Part shown: in pieces, positions 1-8,313 of the stretch
Position numbering within the stretch: position 1 is the stretch's first letter
How the letters are laid out: the number at the start of each line of letters is the position of its first letter
NCBI RefSeq assembly: GCF_014653435.1
Contig: NZ_BNAO01000003.1
Span: 365,942-429,941 of the forward strand
Length of the DNA: 64,000 nt
Origin: Alishewanella longhuensis
Lineage (GTDB): Bacteria; Pseudomonadota; Gammaproteobacteria; Enterobacterales; Alteromonadaceae
Reading direction: 5' to 3'
Position numbers and translations under genes: made by a program
The notes under the pieces: model-generated
What the model was told of the DNA's origin: nothing
Seen by the model: the letters and a program-made list of their open reading frames with translations, nothing else
The model's database searches: none

Positions 1-265
1 CAATCACCAATGCATTGGCCCACGTTGCTCCTATACTGTTTCCAATGCATTTAGCGCCATCCCACACTTGCTGGTTAGAACATCTCATCCACATAAGCCC
101 AGTCCGCTTATGAATAGCGGTACCATTTTCGAATAAAATAAAGTCTTCGGTTGGTGTGGTCGCTCTAACTTGTTGATTTTCATTAGGGCATAACGCCGCA
201 TAAGCAGAGCACATGCTAAATAAAGCCAATAACACAGCATAAAGCTTAAAAATAAAAGGTTTCAT
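1..265 (-). CDS. Exported DUF1566 (Lcl C-terminal-like) protein, 3' part cut by window edge
   Basis: The reading frame starts at an ATG ending at 265 and runs off the left edge after 88 codons. A GGAG sequence lies about seven bases before the start. The N-terminus is a Sec signal peptide with a likely SPase I site after Ala-Tyr-Ala near residue 23. The mature part has the DUF1566 hallmark of Phe/Leu-x-Asn-Gly-Thr followed by the KRTGLMWMRC block. It begins 12 bases after the stop of the upstream DUF1566 lipoprotein gene, so the two are probably one operon. DUF1566 proteins are exported and of unknown biochemical role; binding or surface roles are usually assumed. The C-terminal half is not visible. 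Confidence 0.75.
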   Translation of the reverse strand, partial: MKPFIFKLYAVLLALFSMCSAYAALCPNENQQVRATTPTEDFILFENGTAIHKRTGLMWMRCSNQQVWDGAKCIGNSIGATWANALVI

Positions 266-277
266 CGTATTACTCCG

Positions 278-1579
278 CTATTGGCCATTTTCTTCTGTTA
301 GAACAGGGCCTGAAACTAACCTAACCAAGCTAGGGCTTATTTTATCGATAGTTACAATACTACCAAATCTGAAATTAACCGCTCGAACCCCCACAGGCTG
401 CAGGGGGTGAGCTTGACTGGTGAGATAGGGTCTAGACAGAGTATTAGGGAAGTAATTGCTATCTATTGCGGGTTCATAAAAGCTATAGTCCACTATGCTA
501 GTTAACTCTTCTGGTGTGGGTAAGCGCCAATCAGCAACGCCACAAAGTTTTAGCTCATTAATCAGCCCGCTGTAATAAAGGGTGTTTCTTTCTTTGCTAA
601 AATCACTCTCGTAACCTGGGTTGCCACCATTTAAAGTATCATCAGGTTCATACCAATAATAGTTAAGGTTTTGATCCTGAATACTACCATCTTGCGTTTT
701 TACTTCCCAAATAAGCCCGGTATGATTATCACGCACACAGCGCCAATCTGGTGCATTCTGTGCTACGATAGCACCAAACTCATCTAGCTTGGTAAAGTCA
801 AAACCTGCTCTACCACTACCCTGCTTTACTAGCCCAATCACTGCATCACGCCCAATTAGTGCATCTTGATTTACAACAGAATCTGCATTACAGGCTGAAA
901 TAGTCCCTCGACTATCTGCACAAAGTGTCAAACCAGTGTCATTTAACCCACCAACAGACGTAAAAAGCGGATTAACAACGGCAAAAACCTGTTGGCTTGT
1001 GGCACTTTCAAAGGCCCCTTTGCGGGCAGTAATCACGGCAAAATACACCTGATTGTTGGTTAAATTGGCTAAGGTAAAAGGTGGCTGTAAAGAGGTAATG
1101 TTCTTTAGCGAATGACGATTTACTAAACCCAGATCATCAACCACCGGCTCCTCATCATAATAAAGGGTATAGTCAGTTACTGTTGTATCGGTGTCCCAAT
1201 AAAAAGTAAGTTGTTGTTCAGCGGCTGTGACGGTTAAGTTAGTTGGTGCCACAGGTAGCAGTATAAAAGATGCAGTAATAGTACAATTTTGTGTTAACGC
1301 AGCTGTGGTATAAAGCAGCGCTTCTAAGGTGCCATTGCAACCGGTAATACTGTCTAGCGCATAGCCCTCTGTAACATTCACAGTAATTGTTAAGCGAGTA
1401 CCGGCACTAAAGCTACCGCTAGCAGGTGTAAGTGCGCCTCCAATAGCCACATTAAACTCAACACGATAAAAAGTAGTTTTTGGCGGTGCTTCGCTGATGT
1501 CATTACCATTGCAGGCAGCAAGTAAAATTAGCGTAAGCAAACAGGCTGTAAGCCCAAAGGCGGGATAGTATTTATTCAT
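278..1579 (-). CDS. Lipoprotein with repeat, fibronectin III-like and DUF1566 domains
   Basis: I place the start at the ATG ending at 1579 because GGAG lies six bases upstream and the protein then begins with a lipoprotein signal peptide (lipobox Leu-Ala-Ala-Cys near residue 23). After the lipobox there is an InlB-B-repeat-like module with a Cys pair (about residues 38-105), a fibronectin type III-like module (about 110-205) and a C-terminal DUF1566 domain. The last is shown by the TGLIWEVK block and the later DWRLPTPEEL block. It lies downstream of the S-layer-like gene on the same strand but behind that gene's terminator. It may be an outer-membrane or surface accessory protein; that role is inferred from context only. 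Confidence 0.72.
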   Translation of the reverse strand: MNKYYPAFGLTACLLTLILLAACNGNDISEAPPKTTFYRVEFNVAIGGALTPASGSFSAGTRLTITVNVTEGYALDSITGCNGTLEALLYTTAALTQNCTITASFILLPVAPTNLTVTAAEQQLTFYWDTDTTVTDYTLYYDEEPVVDDLGLVNRHSLKNITSLQPPFTLANLTNNQVYFAVITARKGAFESATSQQVFAVVNPLFTSVGGLNDTGLTLCADSRGTISACNADSVVNQDALIGRDAVIGLVKQGSGRAGFDFTKLDEFGAIVAQNAPDWRCVRDNHTGLIWEVKTQDGSIQDQNLNYYWYEPDDTLNGGNPGYESDFSKERNTLYYSGLINELKLCGVADWRLPTPEELTSIVDYSFYEPAIDSNYFPNTLSRPYLTSQAHPLQPVGVRAVNFRFGSIVTIDKISPSLVRLVSGPVLTEENGQ

Positions 1580-1781
1580 CAGAAACTCCATTCTAAAGTA
1601 ATACCTTAACATTAATACTATCGGATTGCAGCAGGCAATATAATAGGTACATTTAAAAGATATTAACAAAAAAATACCCAATATAGATTGGGTATAAAAA
1701 ATGAAATTGGATGAATCGGTTTACTAGTAGCTCAATAATTAAGCCACAACTGTTAGATAGAAACAAGGGGTTTAGTAAAAT

Positions 1782-1805
1782 AAAAAAGCCACCCGAAGGT
1801 GGCTT
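1782..1805 (-). terminator. Rho-independent terminator of the S-layer-like gene
   Basis: Two perfect 8-base arms (1786-1793 and 1798-1805) enclose a TTCG-type loop. On the minus strand a T run follows the stem. It lies 22 bases after the stop of the 1827-3716 gene, which fits a strongly expressed gene ending in its own terminator. Confidence 0.85.
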
Positions 1806-1826
1806 GGTATAATCAACTAAGATTAA

Positions 1827-3716
1827 TTATGGGTTACAGTTCAGGATGAAGCTTAATGCAGCAGCAGCATTACCTGAAGCAGTAGCTTCGCCACCTGTAA
1901 CGTCACCAACAACAGAACTCAAGTCAACAGTACCGTTGGTAGCGCCAGCTACAGCAGCACATACGGCAGTTTGAACTTCAGCAGCTGACAGGTTGTTTAA
2001 GCCGTCAACAGAAGCTTGAGTAGCTAAAGTAGCTAATACAAGTTCCAGTGCAGCCTGAGTATCAGATACGTTAGCTGAAGTAGCTAAGTTCAGACCTTGG
2101 ATATCTGCAACAGACAGGTTCTCTAAACCGTCAACAGAAGCTTGAGTTGCTAAAGTAGCCAGGATAGCTTCGATTGCAACTTGTGCGTCAGTTACGTTAG
2201 TAGCAGTAGAAGCACCGTACGTGTTCAGAGCAGCAGCAACTGCAGCTTCAACGTTACCAGCACTTACGTTGTTCAGTTCGTCGATTTGAGTTTGTAAACC
2301 AGCAACTTGCTTAGTTACAACTGAATCGTTCTGTACCCAACCACGGTCGTTGCCACCTACGTTGTAAGCAGAGTAAACCTGGATATCAGAAGCTGAAGCG
2401 TTAACTAATACTGTTAAACCAGCATAACGGGTAGCAGCGCCACCGTCTGTTAAGCCTTTAGCAGCCATAGCATTACGGATTTGACCAGCGATACGAGTAA
2501 CGCCTGGTAATGCCTGAACCATTAAATCGTCTTTAGTTAAGGTAACTACAGTACCGTTCTCTAACAATACGTCTACTGTTACTGCAGCGTAATCAGTGTC
2601 GTTGTTAGCAACAGACTGAACATCAGCAGTATTCGTTACTGTGATGATTTGGCTGATACCAGAAGTGGCATTAGCACCAGTACGGTTGAATGGCATGTAA
2701 GGGATAAAGGTTTGTGAAGCATTGATGCCCCATGAACCTAAACCAGTAGCAGCTGCAACCACTTTAGACGCAGTAGCAGGGCCGTCAGAGTAAGTTACTT
2801 CAGTGGCTAAAGTGAAACGCTGTGTTGGTAATACAGAAGCACCACCGTTAGCCGCTGTGTCGATATCCACAGTTACTGAACCGTAGTCATCACAGTTAAA
2901 GGTGATAGCAGAAGCAGTAACAACAGCATTAGCTAAACCAGAACAACCAGTGATATCAATAACACCGTTAGCGATAGCATTAGCTGGGTTTACGATCCAG
3001 CCAAAGTTACCTGTTACGGTATATTTAACTAAGTCTAAGTCAGCATCAAAGTCGAAACCGCCACCGTTGTCAGTTAAAGCAAAAACACCAGTGTCATCAG
3101 TTTCAGCGTTAACGAACACTAAACGATCAGCTTCAACATCGATAATTTGATCAAATAATGTGGTAGCAGCTACAGTAAACTGTGATTTCAGGTTGAACAG
3201 GTTATCCTGCGCAGCACCTTCTAAAGAACCAGCATTAGCATTGTTGTTTAACTGTGCAGTAAAGGTTACTGGCATACCAGAGTTAGCTGTTACAGCAGAA
3301 CGCTCGAAAGTAACAGTGCTAAATGGGATAGTTTGACCAGTAGTTTTTTGACTTGGCGCACCAGCGATATCTGTTACACGGTAAGTAACAACGTTACCAG
3401 TCTGGTTTAATTTACCTAAAGTAATACCTTTAAGGCCATTAGGGAATAAAACAGGATCTTGACCAGTAACAGTGATGTTAGCTGGTAACTGGTTAGTTGG
3501 CGCAGCAGCGAAAGTAATAGTAATAACGTCATTTAACGTATATTCAGCGCCAAGCACTACGTTAAGGTCGTTAGAAGTTAAAGTACCAGTTGGTGCAACT
3601 TGTAAGTATTCAGTAGAAACCACTACTGCAGTGTTATCAACCGTTGCTGCCATAGCTTGACCAGCAAAACCGGCCACCGCTAGTGCTAACAAAGACTTTT
3701 TGAACGTTTTTGTCAT
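1827..3716 (-). CDS. Abundant secreted surface protein, S-layer (Slr4-like) candidate
   Basis: The 629-residue product starts at the ATG ending at 3716, with GGAG seven bases upstream; an in-frame ATG 18 bases earlier lacks this. A classic Sec signal peptide ends at Ala-Met-Ala, near residue 23. The mature protein is rich in Ala, Thr, Val, Asn and Asp and poor in Lys, Arg and Cys, as in beta-rich S-layer or adhesin proteins. About residues 475-600 hold three degenerate Ala-rich repeats around LATLATQASVDGL. The gene is the last member of a type II secretion-like cluster, with its own strong promoter and terminator. From memory the signal peptide and first mature residues resemble Slr4 of Pseudoalteromonas tunicata; this was not confirmed by alignment. 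Alternatives are another secreted matrix protein or an adhesin. Confidence 0.7.
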   Translation of the reverse strand: MTKTFKKSLLALAVAGFAGQAMAATVDNTAVVVSTEYLQVAPTGTLTSNDLNVVLGAEYTLNDVITITFAAAPTNQLPANITVTGQDPVLFPNGLKGITLGKLNQTGNVVTYRVTDIAGAPSQKTTGQTIPFSTVTFERSAVTANSGMPVTFTAQLNNNANAGSLEGAAQDNLFNLKSQFTVAATTLFDQIIDVEADRLVFVNAETDDTGVFALTDNGGGFDFDADLDLVKYTVTGNFGWIVNPANAIANGVIDITGCSGLANAVVTASAITFNCDDYGSVTVDIDTAANGGASVLPTQRFTLATEVTYSDGPATASKVVAAATGLGSWGINASQTFIPYMPFNRTGANATSGISQIITVTNTADVQSVANNDTDYAAVTVDVLLENGTVVTLTKDDLMVQALPGVTRIAGQIRNAMAAKGLTDGGAATRYAGLTVLVNASASDIQVYSAYNVGGNDRGWVQNDSVVTKQVAGLQTQIDELNNVSAGNVEAAVAAALNTYGASTATNVTDAQVAIEAILATLATQASVDGLENLSVADIQGLNLATSANVSDTQAALELVLATLATQASVDGLNNLSAAEVQTAVCAAVAGATNGTVDLSSVVGDVTGGEATASGNAAAALSFILNCNP

Positions 3717-3793
3717 GTTATTCTCCAATTTCATGAAATTGAGATTATTAGCTTCTTGCCAAATCTCGTAAACAACTTAAAGCTGTCGCCATG

Positions 3794-3822
3794 ATTATTA
3801 TGAATCTCTCTTACTATGTCAA
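3794..3822 (-). promoter_or_regulatory. Strong sigma-70 promoter of the S-layer-like gene
   Basis: On the minus strand a perfect -35 box TTGACA (3817-3822) is separated by 17 bases from AATAAT (3794-3799). It predicts a leader of about 70 bases before the ATG at 3716. A perfect 11-base palindrome GTGTTTAACAC lies just upstream and could be an operator. The promoter lets this gene be transcribed far more than the secretion genes upstream. Confidence 0.7.
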
Positions 3823-3938
3823 TCATAGAAAAAGATTTTTGTGTGTTAAACACCCTTAACAATAACGTTTATTCGTTAATTGGCAAAACACAATAGCTTT
3901 ACCCGAGTTATTAACGCCGTATTGCATGGTTGAGTAAC

Positions 3939-5978
3939 TTATTCGTCCAGTGTTAGGCTTGTCAAGCCCTCGGCGAATTTTTTTCTTATCTGATACCAAT
4001 CGTCTACGGTATCGATAATTCTGGGGGTAATAAAAATAACCAATTCGGTTTTTTGCTTTTGCTTATTTTCACCCTGAAATAGCTTACCTAAAAGCGGAAT
4101 TGATGCAAAACCAGGCACATAGCTGTTGCCACTGGTATTATTTTCGGAAATAAGCCCACCTAGCAAAATCGTTTGGCCGCTGGTAGCAATAACCTCGGTT
4201 TTAATATTACGCTCAAAAATACTGGGCGAGCCCTGCACACTGGGGCCACCGCTGGCAATATTCGATATTTGCTTATCTATTTGCAGTACCACCAGGCCCT
4301 GGGCATTAATATTAGGCTGCACATTTAAATTCACCCCAGTTTTGCGATACACCACATTAATGGTTTGAGTGTCAAAATTGGGATTGGTGGTGGTAGAGCC
4401 AATGGTTGGGATGTCGTTACCTACAGTAATGCTAGCCGCTACACCATCTCGTACTACTAACGTAGGGTTAGATAATACATTTACTAAGTTAGTCGAGGCC
4501 GATAAAGCCGCCACAAATTGCTTGGCACTACCTATGCCAGTAATTTTTAAGCCACTCATTTCGCTTACACCCAGCGCGCCTAGGGTGCCAAAGTTAATGC
4601 TGCGCCCTTCACCGCTTAATACATTACGGATGGCAAATTCGAAGCCCATGGAAAATTCGTCAGTAAGAGTAACTTCGGCAATAACCGCATCTAACAAAAT
4701 TTGTTTGGGCATGGTATCTAGGCGGTTAATAATAGGTCTTAAGGCGGCATAAGAAGCGCCATTACCATAAAACATCAGGGTGTTAGAGCGTTCATCTACG
4801 TTTAAGCGTAAATCGCCACCGGCTAGGGCTTGCACTAACTGCTGGGCTTGCGCGGTACGTGTATCGCGTGCCTGATTGCCCTGCGCACTCGTGTTAACAT
4901 TACCTAACAACGGCTGTAAAGACGCACCTAAATCGGCTGCCCTAGCGTACCGCGGGTGATATAAAAAGAACTGCTTTTGATCACCTTTTGCCGGCTTATC
5001 GAGTTGTCTGGCCCAGTACTCTGCCCGGTCTAGCACAAATTCGTCGCCAGCAAACAAGGCTACAGCACCTAATTGGCTGATGGGCACCATTAATAAGGCA
5101 CCGCCTTGCGCAGCGCGGGTATTAGCAGTAATGCCTTCGGCTTGTAATAGTTCGGTAAGTTGTTTAATAAAGTCATCGGGAGTTACATACACCAACTCGG
5201 TAAGCCCAATAAAGCGGCCACGGGTTGAGGGTATATCTAAAAGGTTAATTAAATCGAGCGTACGAATAATTTCTGCGCGGCTACCCTCGATAAAGGCGGC
5301 ATTCTGCTCGTTATCCATAGTAATAGTGGCGCCGCTAAGCGCGCGCAGGGTGCGCTCTAAACTTAATTTTGCGCCAAAGCGCAAGGGCGCAATTTGCAAT
5401 ATAGGTAAATGGGTATCGGGTACATCTTGTGCCGCACGCCCAAAGCCAATGATCACATCGTTACGCGTTTTATTATCGCGAGGGTGGATAAAGTATACGT
5501 TGTCGCGCAGGGTTATCGATAAGTTCTGTTTTTCCAACGTTTGTGCAGCAATACGAAATAACTCTCTGCTACTAATAGGCTCGGAAACATTTAACGATAC
5601 AGGTTGTGGTGAGCGAATGTTTTCCGCAATAACATAATTAATCGCTAACGACTGACCAAAAACCAATTGAATAAAGTCTGGCAATGGCAGTTGGTTTAAC
5701 GCTATTTGGTGGCTGTCGTTGGCGGCAAAGTTATTCGCTAAATCAGCCGAGCGCTGGGTAGCTGTGCGGCTCGTCATTAGGCTATTTAACCGGTTAAAGC
5801 CGGTTTGCGCCGCGGGTGCCTCCTCGTAATCATCACTAACTTGTTCTGAGATAGGGCGTTCGTCTGCCATTTTACCTGGATCAAGACGTAAAGACACATC
5901 CGGTGAGGCACAGCTACCTAATAAAAAGGTTAACGCAATGGCACCGCTTAGCCGCAGCGAGCTGACATAATTAATCAT
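3939..5978 (-). CDS. Type II secretion-like outer-membrane secretin, lipidated (GspD-like)
   Basis: The 679-residue protein has a lipoprotein signal peptide (lipobox Leu-Gly-Ser-Cys near residue 23), an N0 domain (about residues 85-170), N1/N2-type ring domains with a Gln/Thr-rich insertion near 365-380, and a C-terminal secretin domain. The secretin domain includes the VPGFASIPLLGKLF block typical of the family. It would form the outer-membrane channel of the machine encoded upstream. Most T2SS secretins have an SPase I signal and need a pilotin; a lipidated secretin resembles Pseudomonas HxcQ, which pilots itself. No gspS-like pilotin gene is present. The gspC-like gene ends two bases before this start. 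Confidence 0.9.
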   Translation of the reverse strand: MINYVSSLRLSGAIALTFLLGSCASPDVSLRLDPGKMADERPISEQVSDDYEEAPAAQTGFNRLNSLMTSRTATQRSADLANNFAANDSHQIALNQLPLPDFIQLVFGQSLAINYVIAENIRSPQPVSLNVSEPISSRELFRIAAQTLEKQNLSITLRDNVYFIHPRDNKTRNDVIIGFGRAAQDVPDTHLPILQIAPLRFGAKLSLERTLRALSGATITMDNEQNAAFIEGSRAEIIRTLDLINLLDIPSTRGRFIGLTELVYVTPDDFIKQLTELLQAEGITANTRAAQGGALLMVPISQLGAVALFAGDEFVLDRAEYWARQLDKPAKGDQKQFFLYHPRYARAADLGASLQPLLGNVNTSAQGNQARDTRTAQAQQLVQALAGGDLRLNVDERSNTLMFYGNGASYAALRPIINRLDTMPKQILLDAVIAEVTLTDEFSMGFEFAIRNVLSGEGRSINFGTLGALGVSEMSGLKITGIGSAKQFVAALSASTNLVNVLSNPTLVVRDGVAASITVGNDIPTIGSTTTNPNFDTQTINVVYRKTGVNLNVQPNINAQGLVVLQIDKQISNIASGGPSVQGSPSIFERNIKTEVIATSGQTILLGGLISENNTSGNSYVPGFASIPLLGKLFQGENKQKQKTELVIFITPRIIDTVDDWYQIRKKFAEGLTSLTLDE

Positions 5979-5980
5979 AA

Positions 5981-6502
5981 TTATTCTCTGTTAGAAATAG
6001 GTTCAAATACAACGAGTACAATAGGCTCAGCGTTTGGTTCACGGGTATCGGCTAGGCTTACCTGTTGGTTAGCGATTTGCGCAACCTTATAGTAACCAAA
6101 CAGCTCGCCCTGAGTGTAAGGCGCGAAACGTGTGGTATTGTTTTCAATAATTTCAAATAATGCAACAGCCTGTTTTGCCGAATTTAACCAAGTCCCTCTT
6201 ATGCGCAAATGCTGGTTTTCTAGCTTGGTCGCCCCCTCAGGCTCGGTAGCCAGCGTTTCAGGCGTGATTTGCGCCACAGCTTGCTGCTGCCATGATGCCA
6301 GCGACTCGCTTAGCATAGGTTTTGCTAATGGTTTTACTACCGGCAAACTAAACTCGCGTTCTGATGGGGTGCTGTCTGGCGGCGATACATAAACATGCTG
6401 TACAAAGAAAATCACTAACATTAAGCAAGTTGCACCCAGCAACACGCTGTACGGAAATTGGGTTAACTGCTGTAACTGTGTCCGGAAACTTGCCATATCC
6501 AT
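5981..6502 (-). CDS. GspC/PilP-like inner-membrane periplasmic linker
   Basis: The 173-residue protein has a short cytoplasmic N-terminus, one membrane segment (about residues 17-36), a Pro-rich linker and a small C-terminal beta domain resembling the HR domain of GspC or PilP. That domain in the family contacts the secretin N0 domain. Its place directly before the secretin gene is the usual gspC-gspD arrangement. There is no C-terminal PDZ or coiled-coil domain, so it is shorter than E. coli GspC. A G-rich stretch precedes the first ATG; a second ATG two codons later is possible. The assignment is by position and architecture more than by sequence. Confidence 0.7.
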   Translation of the reverse strand: MDMASFRTQLQQLTQFPYSVLLGATCLMLVIFFVQHVYVSPPDSTPSEREFSLPVVKPLAKPMLSESLASWQQQAVAQITPETLATEPEGATKLENQHLRIRGTWLNSAKQAVALFEIIENNTTRFAPYTQGELFGYYKVAQIANQQVSLADTREPNAEPIVLVVFEPISNRE

Positions 6503-6506
6503 AATG

Positions 6507-7052
6507 TTATTGCCCCCCTTTTATTGCAGTTACATTGAGCATTAAGGTTAGGGTTGCTACTTCGGATAAAATTCTGTTGGCTTGGGCGCGTTGCGCAAAG
6601 GTAAACTCTACTACTTCGATCGATTCGTTTGCGACTACAAACTCGTTAAATGCTTTAAAAAGCTGTGCCGGATGACCGGTGCTGTTAAACCTTAACTGAT
6701 GCACTTCAAAGGGGCCGTCATCCGTGGTAAGTAGCCAGTCAAAGTTACTTACTTCAAGTTTATTTGCAGAAAAATTAGTGCTAATAATTCGCTGGATACT
6801 CAAGCGAAATAATGGCCCGTTGTTAGCACGGGGAAATAAACCTTGTTGTTCTTTTAATTGTTGCTCTAATGGTGTTAGCAACTCTTGCTGCAACGGCGCT
6901 AGCTTTAAGGTGCGTTCAGCACGCTCTAACTGGCTCATTACCATTTGTAAGTCTTGCCTTAGCAGCTGCTGATGCTGTAATAACGGTTGAATTACAAACT
7001 TTATTACAGCCAGTAAGGCTAATAAAAACAGCAATGCTTTTTTATTTTTCAC
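6507..7052 (-). CDS. GspM/PilO-like inner-membrane assembly protein
   Basis: The 181-residue bitopic protein has a membrane segment at about residues 6-22, a Gln/Leu-rich coiled coil (about 25-75) and a ferredoxin-like periplasmic domain. That is the GspM/PilO plan. Its start overlaps the end of the gspL-like gene by 11 bases, implying translational coupling, and gspL-gspM is the expected pair. In the family the two form a heterodimer that links the cytoplasmic ATPase to the pseudopilus platform. Confidence 0.75.
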   Translation of the reverse strand: MKNKKALLFLLALLAVIKFVIQPLLQHQQLLRQDLQMVMSQLERAERTLKLAPLQQELLTPLEQQLKEQQGLFPRANNGPLFRLSIQRIISTNFSANKLEVSNFDWLLTTDDGPFEVHQLRFNSTGHPAQLFKAFNEFVVANESIEVVEFTFAQRAQANRILSEVATLTLMLNVTAIKGGQ

Positions 7053-8292
7053 TTGCTACCTCAGCAGTTTGTTCAGTGTTATTTTGCTTTTGCTGGGTTT
7101 CTGGCGGCAACATAGCTGCCTCCGCTGCGGCAGTTGCTGCAGTAGCTTGCTGCTCTAACCACTGGGCGTAACGTTGCCCTTCCACCGTTAACTTTAATGA
7201 GAAACTTTCGCCGGCTCTTATCTGGCGTACCGGGTTAGTAAAGTCAGCATCTGAAATGTATGGTTGAGCATGCAGCCACTCTAGTATTGCTGCCGCCTCA
7301 GGAGCCTGGCCAAACAGGGTTAATACTTTGCCATCGTAGATGGTATTAGTAAAACCGACCTCTTTTGCAATAAGCTCAGCTAAAATGTGCCAAACCGCCA
7401 AGGCGTTGTAATGATCAGCTCTTTTGGCGTCAAATTGGTTAACCTTACGGGTAAGCTCTTCAAACTGGCTGCGGGTAGCTACCGCGTCATCTATGTTAAG
7501 CGAGATACTGCTCAGTTGTGCCTGATAGCTGCTAATTTGGCTGCGCAAATATAGCTCCGCGCTTGACAAGTACACCAAGCCACTGAACAACAATACGCCA
7601 GCAAAGGCTGCCCAAGGCTTTTGCTTTTCACTACTGTTGGCAATATTGGCAAGTTGTTGTAATTCAGCAAAGGAGAAACCTTTAAACAGCTTAAATAGGC
7701 TCAGGCGTAGCGCATCTTCTGTAATGTTTTGCAATACAGCGTCTGCTGGCGCCCCCAAGGCAATTGCTGCTCTTGCCGTATCTGGCAATAAAGGGCTTAA
7801 CTTGATGCTTTGCCATAGACCATCCGGTGTTGTTATTTGCGCAAAGGCCTGGTCACGCATTTTTGCCGATACCAATAATTTCGGATAATGCTTATTAATC
7901 AGCAAGGTTTCGGGAATAATTAATTTTGCCTGGCTAGCAAAGTCTAATAAGGCCGGTTTAAACTGTATGACCAAAACATCGCGTTTACCATCGGTGTAAT
8001 CGCCCAGATAGAGCTGACAGCTATTACCAAATTCTTGTTTGGCGATTTTTATAACATCTGCTTTGTTATTAACCGGATAACTTTTTTTCTGCTCCGAGTA
8101 CCAGTGCCTCGACACCAAAACTAATGGCGGTAATTTTGCGTGAGTAGTCGCAATAGTCAGGTTAGTGGATAGCCATTGTAGCTGAGCTTTTGGCTCTAAG
8201 CGATAAAACACGCCTGACGCATCAAGATACCCAAGGGTGTTGCCTGTTAGCCAAGCTGAAAATTTGTGCCATAGTGCAAAAATGTTTTTCAT
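7042..8292 (-). CDS. GspL/PilN-like inner-membrane platform protein
   Basis: The 416-residue protein has a cytoplasmic N-terminal domain of about 225 residues, one membrane segment near residues 228-245, a coiled coil and a small periplasmic domain ending in a Gln/Ala-rich tail. This matches GspL, whose cytoplasmic actin-like domain recruits the GspE ATPase. The sequence is divergent from model T2SS GspL, so the call relies on architecture and on its place between the gspK- and gspM-like genes. No clear Shine-Dalgarno sequence precedes the ATG. Confidence 0.75.
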   Translation of the reverse strand: MKNIFALWHKFSAWLTGNTLGYLDASGVFYRLEPKAQLQWLSTNLTIATTHAKLPPLVLVSRHWYSEQKKSYPVNNKADVIKIAKQEFGNSCQLYLGDYTDGKRDVLVIQFKPALLDFASQAKLIIPETLLINKHYPKLLVSAKMRDQAFAQITTPDGLWQSIKLSPLLPDTARAAIALGAPADAVLQNITEDALRLSLFKLFKGFSFAELQQLANIANSSEKQKPWAAFAGVLLFSGLVYLSSAELYLRSQISSYQAQLSSISLNIDDAVATRSQFEELTRKVNQFDAKRADHYNALAVWHILAELIAKEVGFTNTIYDGKVLTLFGQAPEAAAILEWLHAQPYISDADFTNPVRQIRAGESFSLKLTVEGQRYAQWLEQQATAATAAAEAAMLPPETQQKQNNTEQTAEVASEK

Positions 8293-8313
8293 ACAATTTA
8301 CTGATTAACCTGC

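Noticed and set aside
2902..3660. Plus-strand open frames at 2902-3150 and 3472-3660
   Set aside because: They lie antisense within the low-stop, Ala/Thr/Val-rich surface protein gene and have no ribosome site or domain.
4126..5637. Plus-strand open frames at 4126-4368, 4369-4752 and 5080-5637
   Set aside because: They are antisense to the secretin gene, lack recognisable domains and ribosome sites, and are explained by its codon pattern.
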